Assembly (NCBI RefSeq): GCF_003003075.1
Contig: NZ_PVTX01000015.1
Coordinates: 1 to 55,809 of the forward strand
Reading direction: 5' to 3'
DNA from: Isoptericola halotolerans
GTDB taxonomy: Bacteria > Actinomycetota > Actinomycetes > Actinomycetales > Cellulomonadaceae
Length of the DNA: 55,809 nucleotides
The position numbers and the translations under genes are program-made. Positions 25,238 through 33,227 of this stretch are shown piece by piece; position 1 is the first letter of the stretch, and each line of letters begins with the position of its first letter. The notes under the pieces are model-generated. The model saw only the letters and a program-made list of their open reading frames with translations, was not told where the DNA came from and ran no database searches.

Positions 25238-26313
25238 CCGCCACCATCAGCTCTCGGACCCGCGGGATCGTGCTGCGGGCGCTCGCGCTGACCGTGCTCG
25301 CGCTCGCCGCGACGTTCCTGCTCGACTCCTACCGGAACTACCAGCTCGCCGTCGTCGCCGCGGTGTTCTGCGCGACGGCCGGGCTCACCCTGCTGGTCGG
25401 GCTCACCGGGCAGCTCTCCCTCGGGCACGCCGTGCTGATGGCGTGCGGCGGCTACGGCTATGCGCTGGCCGCAGGGTTCGCCGTCGAGGTAGACCTCAGC
25501 GGGATGCTGCGCTTCGCGCTCGGGATCGTCGGAGCCGTCGTCGTCGCCGGAGCAGTCGGCGGTCTCCTCGGGCTCGCCGGAGCCCGGCTGCGGGGGCCCT
25601 ACCTGGCGGGACTCACCCTGGCACTCGTCATCGCGTTGCCCGCGTTCACCTCGCAGGTCCCGGGTCTGGGTGGTGACCAGGGCCGGAACGTCCCCTTCGA
25701 GCCGGTCCCGGACTGGCTCGCCCCCGTGCTGTTCAGCACCGAGCAGTGGCACGCGTGGATCGCGATCCTCGTCGCCGCCGTCGCGGTCACCCCGCTGGCC
25801 GTCCTGCGCTCGGGGAGGGCGGGCCTGCGCATGCGGGCCGTCCACGGTGACGAGGTCGCCGCGCGCCTGGCCGGCATCTCGCCCGGCCGGGTCAAGTCCC
25901 ACGCCTTCGTCGCCGGTGCGCTCTCGGCCGGGCTCGGGGGCGCGGTGCTCGCGATCGTCACCCAGAACGTCAGCCCCGGCGGCTACGACCTGGCCTTCTC
26001 GCTCCTGCTGCTCGTGGCCGTGGTCGTCGGCGGGCTGGGCAGCATCGGGGGAGCCGCCGTGGGTTCGGTCCTGGTGGTCCTGCTGCCGTGGCTCATCGAC
26101 ACCCTCACGACGTCGGTGGGCCTGCCCGCCGACGTCGAGCAACGACTCTCGGGGAACCTCGTGGTCCTCGTCTTCGGAGCGCTCCTCATCCTCGTCACCG
26201 TCGTCTGGCCCGGCGGGTTGTCGCACGCCTTCGCCGGGCGCCTCGGTTCCCTGTCCGCCCGGCTCCGCCGGCGGTCCGACCAGCACGTCCCGCAATCGCT
26301 CACAGAGAGGTGA
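25234..26313 (+). CDS. livM: Branched-chain amino-acid-type ABC permease (LivM)
   Basis: 359 residues with about ten membrane segments. FCATAGLTLLVGLTGQLSLGHAVLMACGGY matches the LivM N-terminal signature (G-x-x-G-Q-x-S-x-G-H), and RMRAVHGDEVAARLAGISPGRVKSHAFVAGALSAGLGGA is the coupling loop plus following helix. The C-terminal tail is basic (RLRRRSDQH). ATG overlaps the livH stop (ATGA). Confidence 0.93.
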   Translation: MTATISSRTRGIVLRALALTVLALAATFLLDSYRNYQLAVVAAVFCATAGLTLLVGLTGQLSLGHAVLMACGGYGYALAAGFAVEVDLSGMLRFALGIVGAVVVAGAVGGLLGLAGARLRGPYLAGLTLALVIALPAFTSQVPGLGGDQGRNVPFEPVPDWLAPVLFSTEQWHAWIAILVAAVAVTPLAVLRSGRAGLRMRAVHGDEVAARLAGISPGRVKSHAFVAGALSAGLGGAVLAIVTQNVSPGGYDLAFSLLLLVAVVVGGLGSIGGAAVGSVLVVLLPWLIDTLTTSVGLPADVEQRLSGNLVVLVFGALLILVTVVWPGGLSHAFAGRLGSLSARLRRRSDQHVPQSLTER

Positions 26314-26318
26314 CTCCC

Positions 26319-27599
26319 ATGCGGACCACTCACAGCACACCACGCACCCTCGTGCGTACCGTCGTCGCCGCCACCGGCGCCGTCGCCGTCGGTCTCGGTC
26401 TGTCCGCCTGCGGCGGCGCCGACGAGGCGACGCCCGGCGTCTCCGAGGACACCGTCACCGTCGGCACCCATCAGCCGTTGACCGGACCGGCAGCCGCCGG
26501 GTACTCCTCGATCTCCGCCGCCACCAGCGCGTACTTCGACTACGTCAACGCCAACGGTGGCGTCCACGGCCGCACCATCGAGTACCTCGTCAAGGACGAC
26601 GGCTACAACCCGGCGAACACCCAGACGGTGGTGCGCGAGCTCGTCCAGCAGGACGACGTCTTCGCCGTGCTCAACGGGTTGGGCACCCCGACGCACTCGT
26701 CGGTGCTGGACTTCCTCAACCAGAACGAGGTGCCGGACCTGTTCGTCTCCTCCGGCTCGACCGCGTGGAACGACCCGGAGAGCTACCCGTACACCTTCGG
26801 CTTCAACGCGGACTACCTCGTCGAGGGGTCGGCGCTCGCCCAGTACGCGAGCGACGAGCACCCGGGCGAGAAGGTCTGCATGCTGGGTCAGGACGACGAC
26901 TACGGCGAGACGCTGCGCGCCGGTGCGGAGATCGTCCTCGGCGCCGACGGCCTGGGCGCCTACGAGACGTACGAGACCTCCAACCAGGACGTCACCGCCC
27001 AGATCGGCGCGCTCCAGGCGGCCGGGTGCGAGGTGGTCATGCTGGCCACGGTGAACGGGTTCTCCGCGCTGGCCGTCGGGACCGCCGCGCAGATGGGATT
27101 CATGCCCACCTGGATGGCGTCCTCGGCCGGAGGCGACTACCCGACCCTCGTCGGGTTCCTCGGCGAGGACGTCGCTCCGCAGCTCCTCCAGGGCTTCGTG
27201 TCGGTGAACTACCTGCCGTTCAGCCCGGACAGCGAGTGGGTCGAGCTCTTCCGGCAGATCAACGAGGAGTACAACGACGGCGCGTCGTTCGACGGCAACA
27301 CCGTGTTCGGCATGGGCGTCGGGTACGCCTTCACCGAGGCGCTGGCCAAGGCCGGCGAGGACCCGACCCGGGAGGCCCTGGTCGAGGTGCTCGAGTCCGG
27401 CGAGCTGGTCGGCAACGGGATCGTGCCGCTGACGTACTCCGCCGAGAACCACGCGGGCTACGACGCCGCCGGCATCACCCTGGTCGACGGCGGCGTGCAG
27501 GACTTCGTCGGGTCGACCTACCGTCTCGAGGGCGAGACCGTGACGGCGGTCGAGCCGGAGCAGGTGGCGCTCGAGGGCGACGGCATCCCGGTGGAGTGA
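26319..27599 (+). CDS. Liv-type substrate-binding lipoprotein
   Basis: 426 residues. A signal peptide with lipobox LGLSACGG (Cys about residue 31) is followed by a type-I periplasmic binding fold: VTVGTHQPLTGPAAAGYSSISAATSAYFDYVNANGGVHGRTIEYLVKDDGYNPANTQTVVRELV is a classic Peripla_BP_6 opening. Members bind amino acids, amides, short acids or aromatics; the ligand cannot be read from sequence. Neighbouring acyl-CoA genes make a carboxylic acid a reasonable guess. ATG follows GAGAGG, 5 nt after livM. Confidence 0.93.
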   Translation: MRTTHSTPRTLVRTVVAATGAVAVGLGLSACGGADEATPGVSEDTVTVGTHQPLTGPAAAGYSSISAATSAYFDYVNANGGVHGRTIEYLVKDDGYNPANTQTVVRELVQQDDVFAVLNGLGTPTHSSVLDFLNQNEVPDLFVSSGSTAWNDPESYPYTFGFNADYLVEGSALAQYASDEHPGEKVCMLGQDDDYGETLRAGAEIVLGADGLGAYETYETSNQDVTAQIGALQAAGCEVVMLATVNGFSALAVGTAAQMGFMPTWMASSAGGDYPTLVGFLGEDVAPQLLQGFVSVNYLPFSPDSEWVELFRQINEEYNDGASFDGNTVFGMGVGYAFTEALAKAGEDPTREALVEVLESGELVGNGIVPLTYSAENHAGYDAAGITLVDGGVQDFVGSTYRLEGETVTAVEPEQVALEGDGIPVE

Positions 27600-27628
27600 C
27601 CTGACCAGCCTGCCCGACCCCGCCCGAG

Positions 27629-27674
27629 CACGACGGCGGCCCGCCTCCCTCGAGGGAGGCGGGCCGCCGTCGTG
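27629..27674. terminator. 46-bp perfect palindrome, bidirectional terminator
   Basis: Fully self-complementary 46-bp sequence beginning CACGACGGCGGCCCGCC and centred on CTCGAG (about 27652). It sits 30 nt after the binding-protein stop and 12 nt before the stop of the convergent acyl-CoA dehydrogenase gene. Confidence 0.8.
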
Positions 27675-27685
27675 GGGCAGGGGAC

Positions 27686-28888
27686 TCAGGCGCGCAGCTG
27701 TGCCCTGCCCAGCGACGCCAGGTGGACCTCGTCGGGGCCGTCGGCGATGCGCAGCGCGCGGGCACCGGCGAACATCTCCGCCAACGGCTGGTCCGCGGAG
27801 AGGCCTGCCGCACCGAAGATCTGGATGACGCGGTCCAGGATCTGCTGGACCGCCCGCGGCACCGCGATCTTGATCGACTGGATCTCCGTCATCGCCTCCC
27901 GGTTCCCGACGGTGTCCATCAGCCACGCGGTCTTGAGCACCAGCAGGCGCAGCGCCTCGAGCTCGACGCGGGCCTCCGCGACCCACTGTCGCACCACGCC
28001 CTGCTCGGACAGCGGGACACCGAACGTGGACCGGGTCCGTGCGCGCTCCGCGGCGAGTGCCACCGCTCGCTCGGCCGTGCCGAGAGCCCGCATGCAGTGG
28101 TGGATGCGTCCCGGACCGAGGCGCGCCTGGGCCATCGCGAATCCGCCGCCCTCGGCACCGAGCAGGTTCTCCGCGGGCACGCGGACGTCGTCGAACACGA
28201 TCTCGGCGTGCCCGCCGTGGTCGCGGTCGTCGTAGCCGAAGACCGTGAGCGGCCGCACGATCCGCACCCCGGCTGTGTCGCGCGGGACCAGGATCATGGA
28301 CTGCTGCCGGTGGCGCGAGGCTTCCGGGTCGGTCTTGCCCATCACGATGAGCAGCCGGCAGTCGGGGCTCATGGCGCCCGTGGACCACCACTTGCGGCCG
28401 CTGATCACGTACTCGTCGCCCTCGCGACGGATCCGGGTGCCGATCTGCGAGGCGTCCGAGGACGCGACGTCGGGCTCGGTCATGCAGAATGCGGAGCGGA
28501 TGTCGGCCTCGAGCAGCGGGGTGAGCCAGCGCTCCTGCTGCGCCGGCGTGCCGAACTCCGTCAGCAGCTCCATGTTGCCGGTGTCCGGCGCGGCGCAGTT
28601 GAACGCCACCGGTGCGAGCCGGGTGCTCCAGCCGGTGAGCTCGGCGAGCGGCGCGTACTGGAGGTTGCTGAGCCCGGCGCCGCGTTCGGAGGGCAGGAAC
28701 AGGTTCCACAGCCCCTCGGCGCGGGCCGTGGCACGCAGCTCGTCGACGACGGGCCGGAACGTCCACTCGTCGGGGCTCGCCGCCAGCTGGGCGTCCAGGA
28801 CCGGCTCCGCCGGCAGGACGTGGTCGTGCACGAACGTCCTCACCTGCTCGGTCAGCGCTGCGGTGCGAGGATCGGGAGAGAAGTCCAT
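27686..28888 (-). CDS. ACAD10/11-like acyl-CoA dehydrogenase
   Basis: 400 residues. FAD-site segments AFCMTEPDVASSDASQIGTRI and GRKWWSTGAM, then QIFGAAGLSADQPLAEMFAGARALRIADGPDEVHLASL. The RIADGPDEVH end, in place of YEGT, is the mark of the ACAD10/ACAD11 clade. Those mammalian proteins and bacterial LvaC work with an APH-type kinase on 4-hydroxyacyl-CoA. Here an APH-type kinase gene ends 1 nt upstream, so the pair is conserved. ATG 28888 has AGGAG 8 nt upstream. FAD-dependent; substrate inferred only. Confidence 0.92.
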   Translation of the reverse strand: MDFSPDPRTAALTEQVRTFVHDHVLPAEPVLDAQLAASPDEWTFRPVVDELRATARAEGLWNLFLPSERGAGLSNLQYAPLAELTGWSTRLAPVAFNCAAPDTGNMELLTEFGTPAQQERWLTPLLEADIRSAFCMTEPDVASSDASQIGTRIRREGDEYVISGRKWWSTGAMSPDCRLLIVMGKTDPEASRHRQQSMILVPRDTAGVRIVRPLTVFGYDDRDHGGHAEIVFDDVRVPAENLLGAEGGGFAMAQARLGPGRIHHCMRALGTAERAVALAAERARTRSTFGVPLSEQGVVRQWVAEARVELEALRLLVLKTAWLMDTVGNREAMTEIQSIKIAVPRAVQQILDRVIQIFGAAGLSADQPLAEMFAGARALRIADGPDEVHLASLGRAQLRA

Positions 28889-28889
28889 C

Positions 28890-29951
28890 TCAGGTGCTCC
28901 TGGGTCGGGCCGCCGCACGGGCCAGGCCGTCGGCGGCGAGCGGGGCGACGAGGTCGCCGATGGTGTCGAACCCTTCGCCGACGGTCTCGCCGGCGCGGTA
29001 GCGGTAGTGGATCCCCTCGAGGATCACCGCGAGCTTGTAGGCGGCGAACGCCCGGTACCACCACAGGTCGGGTGGCGTGGTCCCGGTGCGGGCCGCGTAG
29101 GCGTCCACGAGCTCGTCGAAGGTCGGGTAGCCGACGTCGGGGACGACGGCGCTCGCGGCCACGGCTCCGGCGGAGAGCGAGCGGATGTCCCAGTAGAGGC
29201 CGAGCAGCCCCAGGTCGACGAGCGGGTCGCCGAGGGTGGCCATCTCCCAGTCGAGCACCGCGGCGATCGTCGGGCGGTCCGGTGTGCCGCCGACGAGGGC
29301 GTTGTCCAGGCGGTAGTCGCCGTGCACGATCCCGGTCCGCCCCGAGTCGGGGACGCGGGTCGTGAGCCGTTCCTGCAGCTCGTCCAGGGCGGGGAGATCG
29401 CGCGACCGCGACGCGTCGTACTGGCGCCGCCAGGTGGTGAGCTGGCGGTGGAGGTATCCGTCGGGCCGGCCGAAGTCGGCCAGCCCGACCTCGGCGGGTT
29501 CCACACGGTGCAGGTCCGCGAGCGTCCGGGCGAGGGTGAGGCCGAGGCGGTGCAGACCCGCTGCGGTGAAGCCGGCGTTCTGCTCGGGCCGGGACAGCAC
29601 CGCGCCTTCGACACGTTCCATGACGAAGAAGGTCGTCCCCGTGACCTCGCCGCGGGCGGTGTCGTCCACGACGTCGACGGTCGCCGGGACGGGGACGTCG
29701 CTGGCTCCCAGGGCGGAGATCACGCGGTGCTCGCGGCGCATGTCGTGCGCGCTCGACAGCACGTGACCCAACGGGGGGCGGCGCAGCACGAGCGGCAGGG
29801 ACGCGCCGTCGACGCGATACGTCAGGTTGCTGCGGCCTCCGGCGATGACCTCGACGGTCAGGGAGGAGTCCGGCTGGGGAGCCAGCTCCGGGTGCTCGCG
29901 CGTCAACCAGGCTGACAGGCCCGCTCGGTCCAGGCCGGGCACGTCGGTCAT
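28890..29951 (-). CDS. APH-family kinase paired with an acyl-CoA dehydrogenase
   Basis: 353 residues in the aminoglycoside-phosphotransferase/choline-kinase fold. N-terminal lobe with IAGGRSNLTYRV (ATP-binding loop) and LVLRRPPLG (Lys-equivalent strand; here Arg-Arg), then IVHGDYRLDNALV with the catalytic Asp (about residue 211) and AVLDWEMATLGDPLVDLG with the metal-binding Asp. This is the ACAD10/11 N-domain and LvaA subgroup, not an antibiotic-resistance enzyme; LvaA phosphorylates 4-hydroxyacyl-CoA. ATG 29951 has GGGG 6 nt upstream; ATG 29963 is an alternative. Operator site 3 lies in its promoter. Confidence 0.88.
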   Translation of the reverse strand: MTDVPGLDRAGLSAWLTREHPELAPQPDSSLTVEVIAGGRSNLTYRVDGASLPLVLRRPPLGHVLSSAHDMRREHRVISALGASDVPVPATVDVVDDTARGEVTGTTFFVMERVEGAVLSRPEQNAGFTAAGLHRLGLTLARTLADLHRVEPAEVGLADFGRPDGYLHRQLTTWRRQYDASRSRDLPALDELQERLTTRVPDSGRTGIVHGDYRLDNALVGGTPDRPTIAAVLDWEMATLGDPLVDLGLLGLYWDIRSLSAGAVAASAVVPDVGYPTFDELVDAYAARTGTTPPDLWWYRAFAAYKLAVILEGIHYRYRAGETVGEGFDTIGDLVAPLAADGLARAAARPRST

Positions 29952-30002
29952 CGATGACCCCATCTCTCGATCGGACCCGGCGTCGGCGCCGGGCGTGACC
30001 GC

Positions 30003-30024
30003 AGCATACCGCGTGGTCGGTATG
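30003..30024. promoter_or_regulatory. Operator site 3, perfect dyad
   Basis: CATACCG-CGTGGT-CGGTATG (30005-30024) with perfect 7-bp arms. On the minus strand the arm continues into TATGCT (30008-30003), a good -10 box for the kinase/ACAD operon. It also lies in the divergent region before the hydrolase gene at 30137 and could serve both. Confidence 0.75.
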
Positions 30025-30136
30025 TCGCCGAACCGGCCGCCCGTGGACGGTGTCCCGCGGTCGCGTCGACGGCATCCGATGAGTCCGGGGCACTGACGCG
30101 GTCCACACGACGTCCGTCCGAGGAGGGGAGAGGCGC

Positions 30137-31036
30137 ATGACCACCGAGACCGATGACGGTCCGGGCGACACCCGCGCGGCCGACGGCGAGGCGCTCGGAC
30201 CGGAGCTGTTCGCGGAGCGCGACGGCGTGCGCCTGTGCTACCAGGCGCTGGGTGACCCGGCGTGGCCGACGGTGCTGCTCGTCGGGGGGCTCGGGGCGTC
30301 GATGGACTGGTGGCCGGCGGACCTCTGCGTCGCGCTGTCCGAGGGCGGGCGGCGCGTCGTCCGGTACGACCACCGCGACACCGGACGATCGACGACGGGG
30401 GTGGCCGGCGAGCCCGCGTACACGGCGCGGGACCTTCTCGAGGACCCGCTCGTGATCCTGGACGACCTGGACGTCGACCGGGCCCATCTGGTCGGGCTCT
30501 CGATGGGCGGCGGCATCGCCCAGGAAATGGCGGTCGAGCACCCCGACCGCGTCGCGTCGCTCACCGTGATGTCCACCTCGCCGGCGCTCGACCGTCGAGA
30601 CGACACGGCGCTGCCGGGCCCCGCGCCTGAGCTGTCGGGCCTGTGGGACGGGTCGGCAACGGGCCCGGGGGAGGCCGCGGCGACCGAGGCGTCCGTCCGT
30701 GCGGACCGGCTGCTCACCGGCGGCGGCCACTTCGACGAGGCCCGGACGCGTGCGATCGCGCGCCGTGCCGTCGGCAGGAGCGCCGTCCCCGCGGCGGCCG
30801 CGAACCATGCGGTGGTGGCGTCGGGGTCGCCGGTCCGGGGCGCCCTGAGCGAGATCCGGGTCCCGACGCTCGTGGTGCACGGCGACCGGGACCCGCTGTT
30901 CCCCGGGCACGGAGCGCGGCTGGCCGCCGAGATCCCCGGCGCCCGGTTGCTCGTGCTGCACCGGACGGGGCACCAGGTGCCGCCGCCGCAGACGTGGGAC
31001 CGGCTGCTGCCCGCGCTGCTGGCGCACACGGTGTGA
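30137..31036 (+). CDS. Alpha/beta-hydrolase
   Basis: 299 residues. Nucleophile elbow GLSMGGGIAQEMA (Ser about residue 120), acid VVHGDRDPLFPGHGARLA and His in HRTGHQVPPPQ form the catalytic triad; VGGLGASMDWW is the oxyanion region. Similar proteins include carboxylesterases and thioesterase-like enzymes; the substrate is unknown. ATG follows GAGGAGGGGAGAGG. Divergent from the kinase/ACAD unit across operator site 3. The next gene's leaderless start is 20 nt past this stop. Confidence 0.88.
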   Translation: MTTETDDGPGDTRAADGEALGPELFAERDGVRLCYQALGDPAWPTVLLVGGLGASMDWWPADLCVALSEGGRRVVRYDHRDTGRSTTGVAGEPAYTARDLLEDPLVILDDLDVDRAHLVGLSMGGGIAQEMAVEHPDRVASLTVMSTSPALDRRDDTALPGPAPELSGLWDGSATGPGEAAATEASVRADRLLTGGGHFDEARTRAIARRAVGRSAVPAAAANHAVVASGSPVRGALSEIRVPTLVVHGDRDPLFPGHGARLAAEIPGARLLVLHRTGHQVPPPQTWDRLLPALLAHTV

Positions 31037-31056
31037 CGGCGCCGTACGATCGCCGG

Positions 31057-32028
31057 GTGAGCGTGCCCACGCAGTGGCTGCTGGACTCCGACCCCGCGCT
31101 GCGGTGGCAGGTGGAACGCGACCTGCTCGGGCTCCCCGCGGAGACGTGGCGGGCGACGCGGGCGCGGGTCGCCACGGAGGGGTTCGGTGCGCGGCTGCTG
31201 GCCCACCAGGACGACGACGGCCGGTGGGCCGGTGGCGCCTTCTTCCCCGGCGGGCAGGCGTACTTCGAGGTGCAACGCGCCGAGGTCGACCCGCCCCAGC
31301 CGTGGACGGCCACGACCTGGTCCCTCAACGCGTTGCGCGAGTGGGGTCTCGACGCCGCCGTCCTGCAGGCCAACGGCACGCCGGGGCTGCTCGCGCGGCA
31401 CTGTCGCTGGGAGTACGACGACCTGCCCTACTGGGACGGTGAGGTCGACTGCTGCATCAACGCCTTCACGCTCGCCAACGGCGCCTGGCTCGGGGTGGAC
31501 GTGACCAAGATCCTCGGCCGTCTGGTCGACGGCCGGATGCGCGACGGTGGCTGGAACTGCGAGTGGGTCGAGGGTGCGACGGTCTCGTCGTTCGTCTCCA
31601 CGCTGAACGTGCTCACGGGGCTGCTCGACTACGAGCAGATCGTGGGCGGTGACGCGGAGGCGCGTGAGGCGCGCCGGACCGGCGAGGAGTACCTGCTGGC
31701 GCGGAGGCTGCTCCGCCGGTTGTCGACCGGCGAACCGATCGGCCCGTGGACGCTCCGGTTCGAGTACCCGTTCCGCGGGCACTACAGCGCCCTGCGCGCC
31801 GCCGACTACTTCCGGCGTGCCGCGCTGCACGACGGCGTCGCGCCGGACGAGCGCCTCGCCGAGGCGGTCGAGGTGGTCCGGGCAGCGCGGCGCGACGACG
31901 GCCGGTGGGTCCGGGAGCGGCGGCACGCGGGCGAGGTGTGGTTCGAGGTGGACGTCGCGGCGGGTCGCCCCTCGCGGTGGCTCACCCTGACCGGCGAGCT
32001 GCTGCTGCGGTGGTGGGACGGCTCCTGA
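31057..32028 (+). CDS. Squalene-cyclase-like / prenyltransferase-repeat protein
   Basis: 323 residues. Repeats of the alpha/alpha-barrel type: DDDGRWAGGAFF, YWDGEVDCCINAFTLANGAWLG, RMRDGGWNCEW and RRDDGRWVRERR, like the QW-type repeats of squalene cyclases and prenyltransferases. It lacks a DxDD cyclase motif, so a cyclase activity is unlikely. Widely found as a single gene in Actinobacteria with no known function. GTG 31057 lies 6 nt after TACGAT (31045-31050), suggesting a leaderless mRNA; GTG 31033, overlapping the upstream stop, is possible. Confidence 0.75.
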   Translation: MSVPTQWLLDSDPALRWQVERDLLGLPAETWRATRARVATEGFGARLLAHQDDDGRWAGGAFFPGGQAYFEVQRAEVDPPQPWTATTWSLNALREWGLDAAVLQANGTPGLLARHCRWEYDDLPYWDGEVDCCINAFTLANGAWLGVDVTKILGRLVDGRMRDGGWNCEWVEGATVSSFVSTLNVLTGLLDYEQIVGGDAEAREARRTGEEYLLARRLLRRLSTGEPIGPWTLRFEYPFRGHYSALRAADYFRRAALHDGVAPDERLAEAVEVVRAARRDDGRWVRERRHAGEVWFEVDVAAGRPSRWLTLTGELLLRWWDGS

Positions 32029-32031
32029 GGG

Positions 32032-32448
32032 TCACGCTGCCGGGGTGAGCAGCTGCTGCTCGACGGCGGAACGGATCGACGCCGGGACCGGCACCGGCCG
32101 CTGCGTGGCGGCGTCGACGAACACGTGCGTGAACCGGCCCTCGGCGACCGGCTTCTCGTCGCCGGAACGCAGGATGGGCAGGTCCCACGTGATGCTGGTG
32201 GTGCCGAGTCGTTCGACGCCGATGGCGACCTCGAGGTCGTCGTCCGGGTAGGAGACGGGGGCGCGGAACTCGCACGACGACGCCACGCAGTAGCCCCGCA
32301 CGGCCCCGGCCGGGTCGAGCCCTGCCTCGCGGATCATCCACGTGTTCACGGCGGTGTCCATGGCCTGGTAGTACACGGTGTTGTTGACGTGGCCGTACTG
32401 GTCGTTGTCGTTCCAGCGCAGCGGGAACGGATGACGGGCGCGGGGCAT
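32032..32448 (-). CDS. 4HBT-type hotdog thioesterase
   Basis: 138 residues, single hotdog domain. RWNDNDQYGHVNNTVYYQAMDTAVNTWM contains the conserved Asp/His segment of the 4-hydroxybenzoyl-CoA thioesterase (YbgC/FadM) group, which hydrolyses acyl-CoA to free acid and CoA. ATG follows GAGAGGA. It precedes a convergent gene by 3 nt. Downstream of the TetR gene 32482 in the same direction, 33 nt apart, so the two may form one operon with the promoter at 33153. Confidence 0.9.
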   Translation of the reverse strand: MPRARHPFPLRWNDNDQYGHVNNTVYYQAMDTAVNTWMIREAGLDPAGAVRGYCVASSCEFRAPVSYPDDDLEVAIGVERLGTTSITWDLPILRSGDEKPVAEGRFTHVFVDAATQRPVPVPASIRSAVEQQLLTPAA

Positions 32449-32481
32449 GGCGGTCCTCTCGGTGCTCTCGAACGGGTGCGC

Positions 32482-33135
32482 TCAGGCGCGCAGCAGGTGG
32501 CGGAAGGCGGAGCGCGCGGCGTCGGTGCTGGGCGGCTCGCCGGCGATGAGGTCGGCGTAGGTGAAGGACTCCGAGACGCGGACCAGCAGGTAGGCGAGCG
32601 CGTGCCGGTCGATGGCGCCGTCGAACGGCCGCTCGCCGAGGTGCTCGCGCACGAGCTGCTCGACGGTGGCGACGTAGCGCTGCTGGATGGGGCTCGCCGA
32701 CGTCGTCAGGAGACGCAGCGCTCGGGCGGGCTCGCGGCTCAGGAACGTGCGGAAGTAGTCCGCCTCGATGAGGTCGGTGGCGAAATGGCTGAGCAGGGCG
32801 GCCAGGTACGCCGCGCCGGCCGGTGCGGCGCCGTCGGGCCCGGGCTCCGACGCCGCCCGCTCGGCCTGCACGAGCGTCGGCACGGCGAGCGACCAGAGGA
32901 CCTCCGACAGCAGGGCGTCGCGGTTGCCGACCCAGCGGAAGACGGACGTGCGGTCCACGCCGAGCTCGGTCGCGAGGCCGCCCATGTCGATGCGGTGACC
33001 TGAGACGAAGGTCTCACGTGCCTGCTCGAAGGCGCGCAGGGCGTCGGGGTGGACGCCGGGCACGAGCCGTGCGGACAGCCGGGTCGGCGCGGCCCGCAGG
33101 CCCACGGTGGCGATGTCGCTCGACGGGGAGAGCAT
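32482..33135 (-). CDS. TetR-family regulator, QsdR-like
   Basis: 217 residues. The HTH is FEQARETFVSGHRIDMGGLATELGVDRTSVFRWVGNRDALLSEVLWSLAVPTL, where the usual Y-x-x-F is W (FRWVGNRD), as in QsdR-type regulators. The C-terminal domain (LLVRVSESFTYADLI) is helical. The open frame continues to 33204, but ATG 33135 is preferred because an 8-bp-arm dyad (33153-33177) would otherwise be inside the gene. Divergent from the acyl-CoA dehydrogenase 33228, which it probably controls. Confidence 0.85.
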   Translation of the reverse strand: MLSPSSDIATVGLRAAPTRLSARLVPGVHPDALRAFEQARETFVSGHRIDMGGLATELGVDRTSVFRWVGNRDALLSEVLWSLAVPTLVQAERAASEPGPDGAAPAGAAYLAALLSHFATDLIEADYFRTFLSREPARALRLLTTSASPIQQRYVATVEQLVREHLGERPFDGAIDRHALAYLLVRVSESFTYADLIAGEPPSTDAARSAFRHLLRA

Positions 33136-33152
33136 GCGGAGCAGCCTAGCCG

Positions 33153-33177
33153 GATGTTGCGCGACGGGTGCAACATC
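33153..33177. promoter_or_regulatory. TetR-type dyad between divergent genes
   Basis: GATGTTGC (33153-33160), 9-nt spacer, GCAACATC (33170-33177). Perfect arms, placed 17 nt before the TetR start and 50 nt before the acyl-CoA dehydrogenase start. It is unlike the CAWACCG sites, so this regulator controls its own local unit. Confidence 0.7.
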
Positions 33178-33227
33178 TCGCAGAATGATGCACACTGACG
33201 CCACGGATCGACGACGATCGGAGCACC

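Noticed and set aside
28890-29951. Aminoglycoside-resistance kinase
   Set aside because: The APH fold is present, but the link to an ACAD10/11-like gene and the shared acyl-CoA operator point to a metabolic kinase.
31057-32028. A functional squalene-hopene cyclase
   Set aside because: Too short and without the DxDD catalytic motif.
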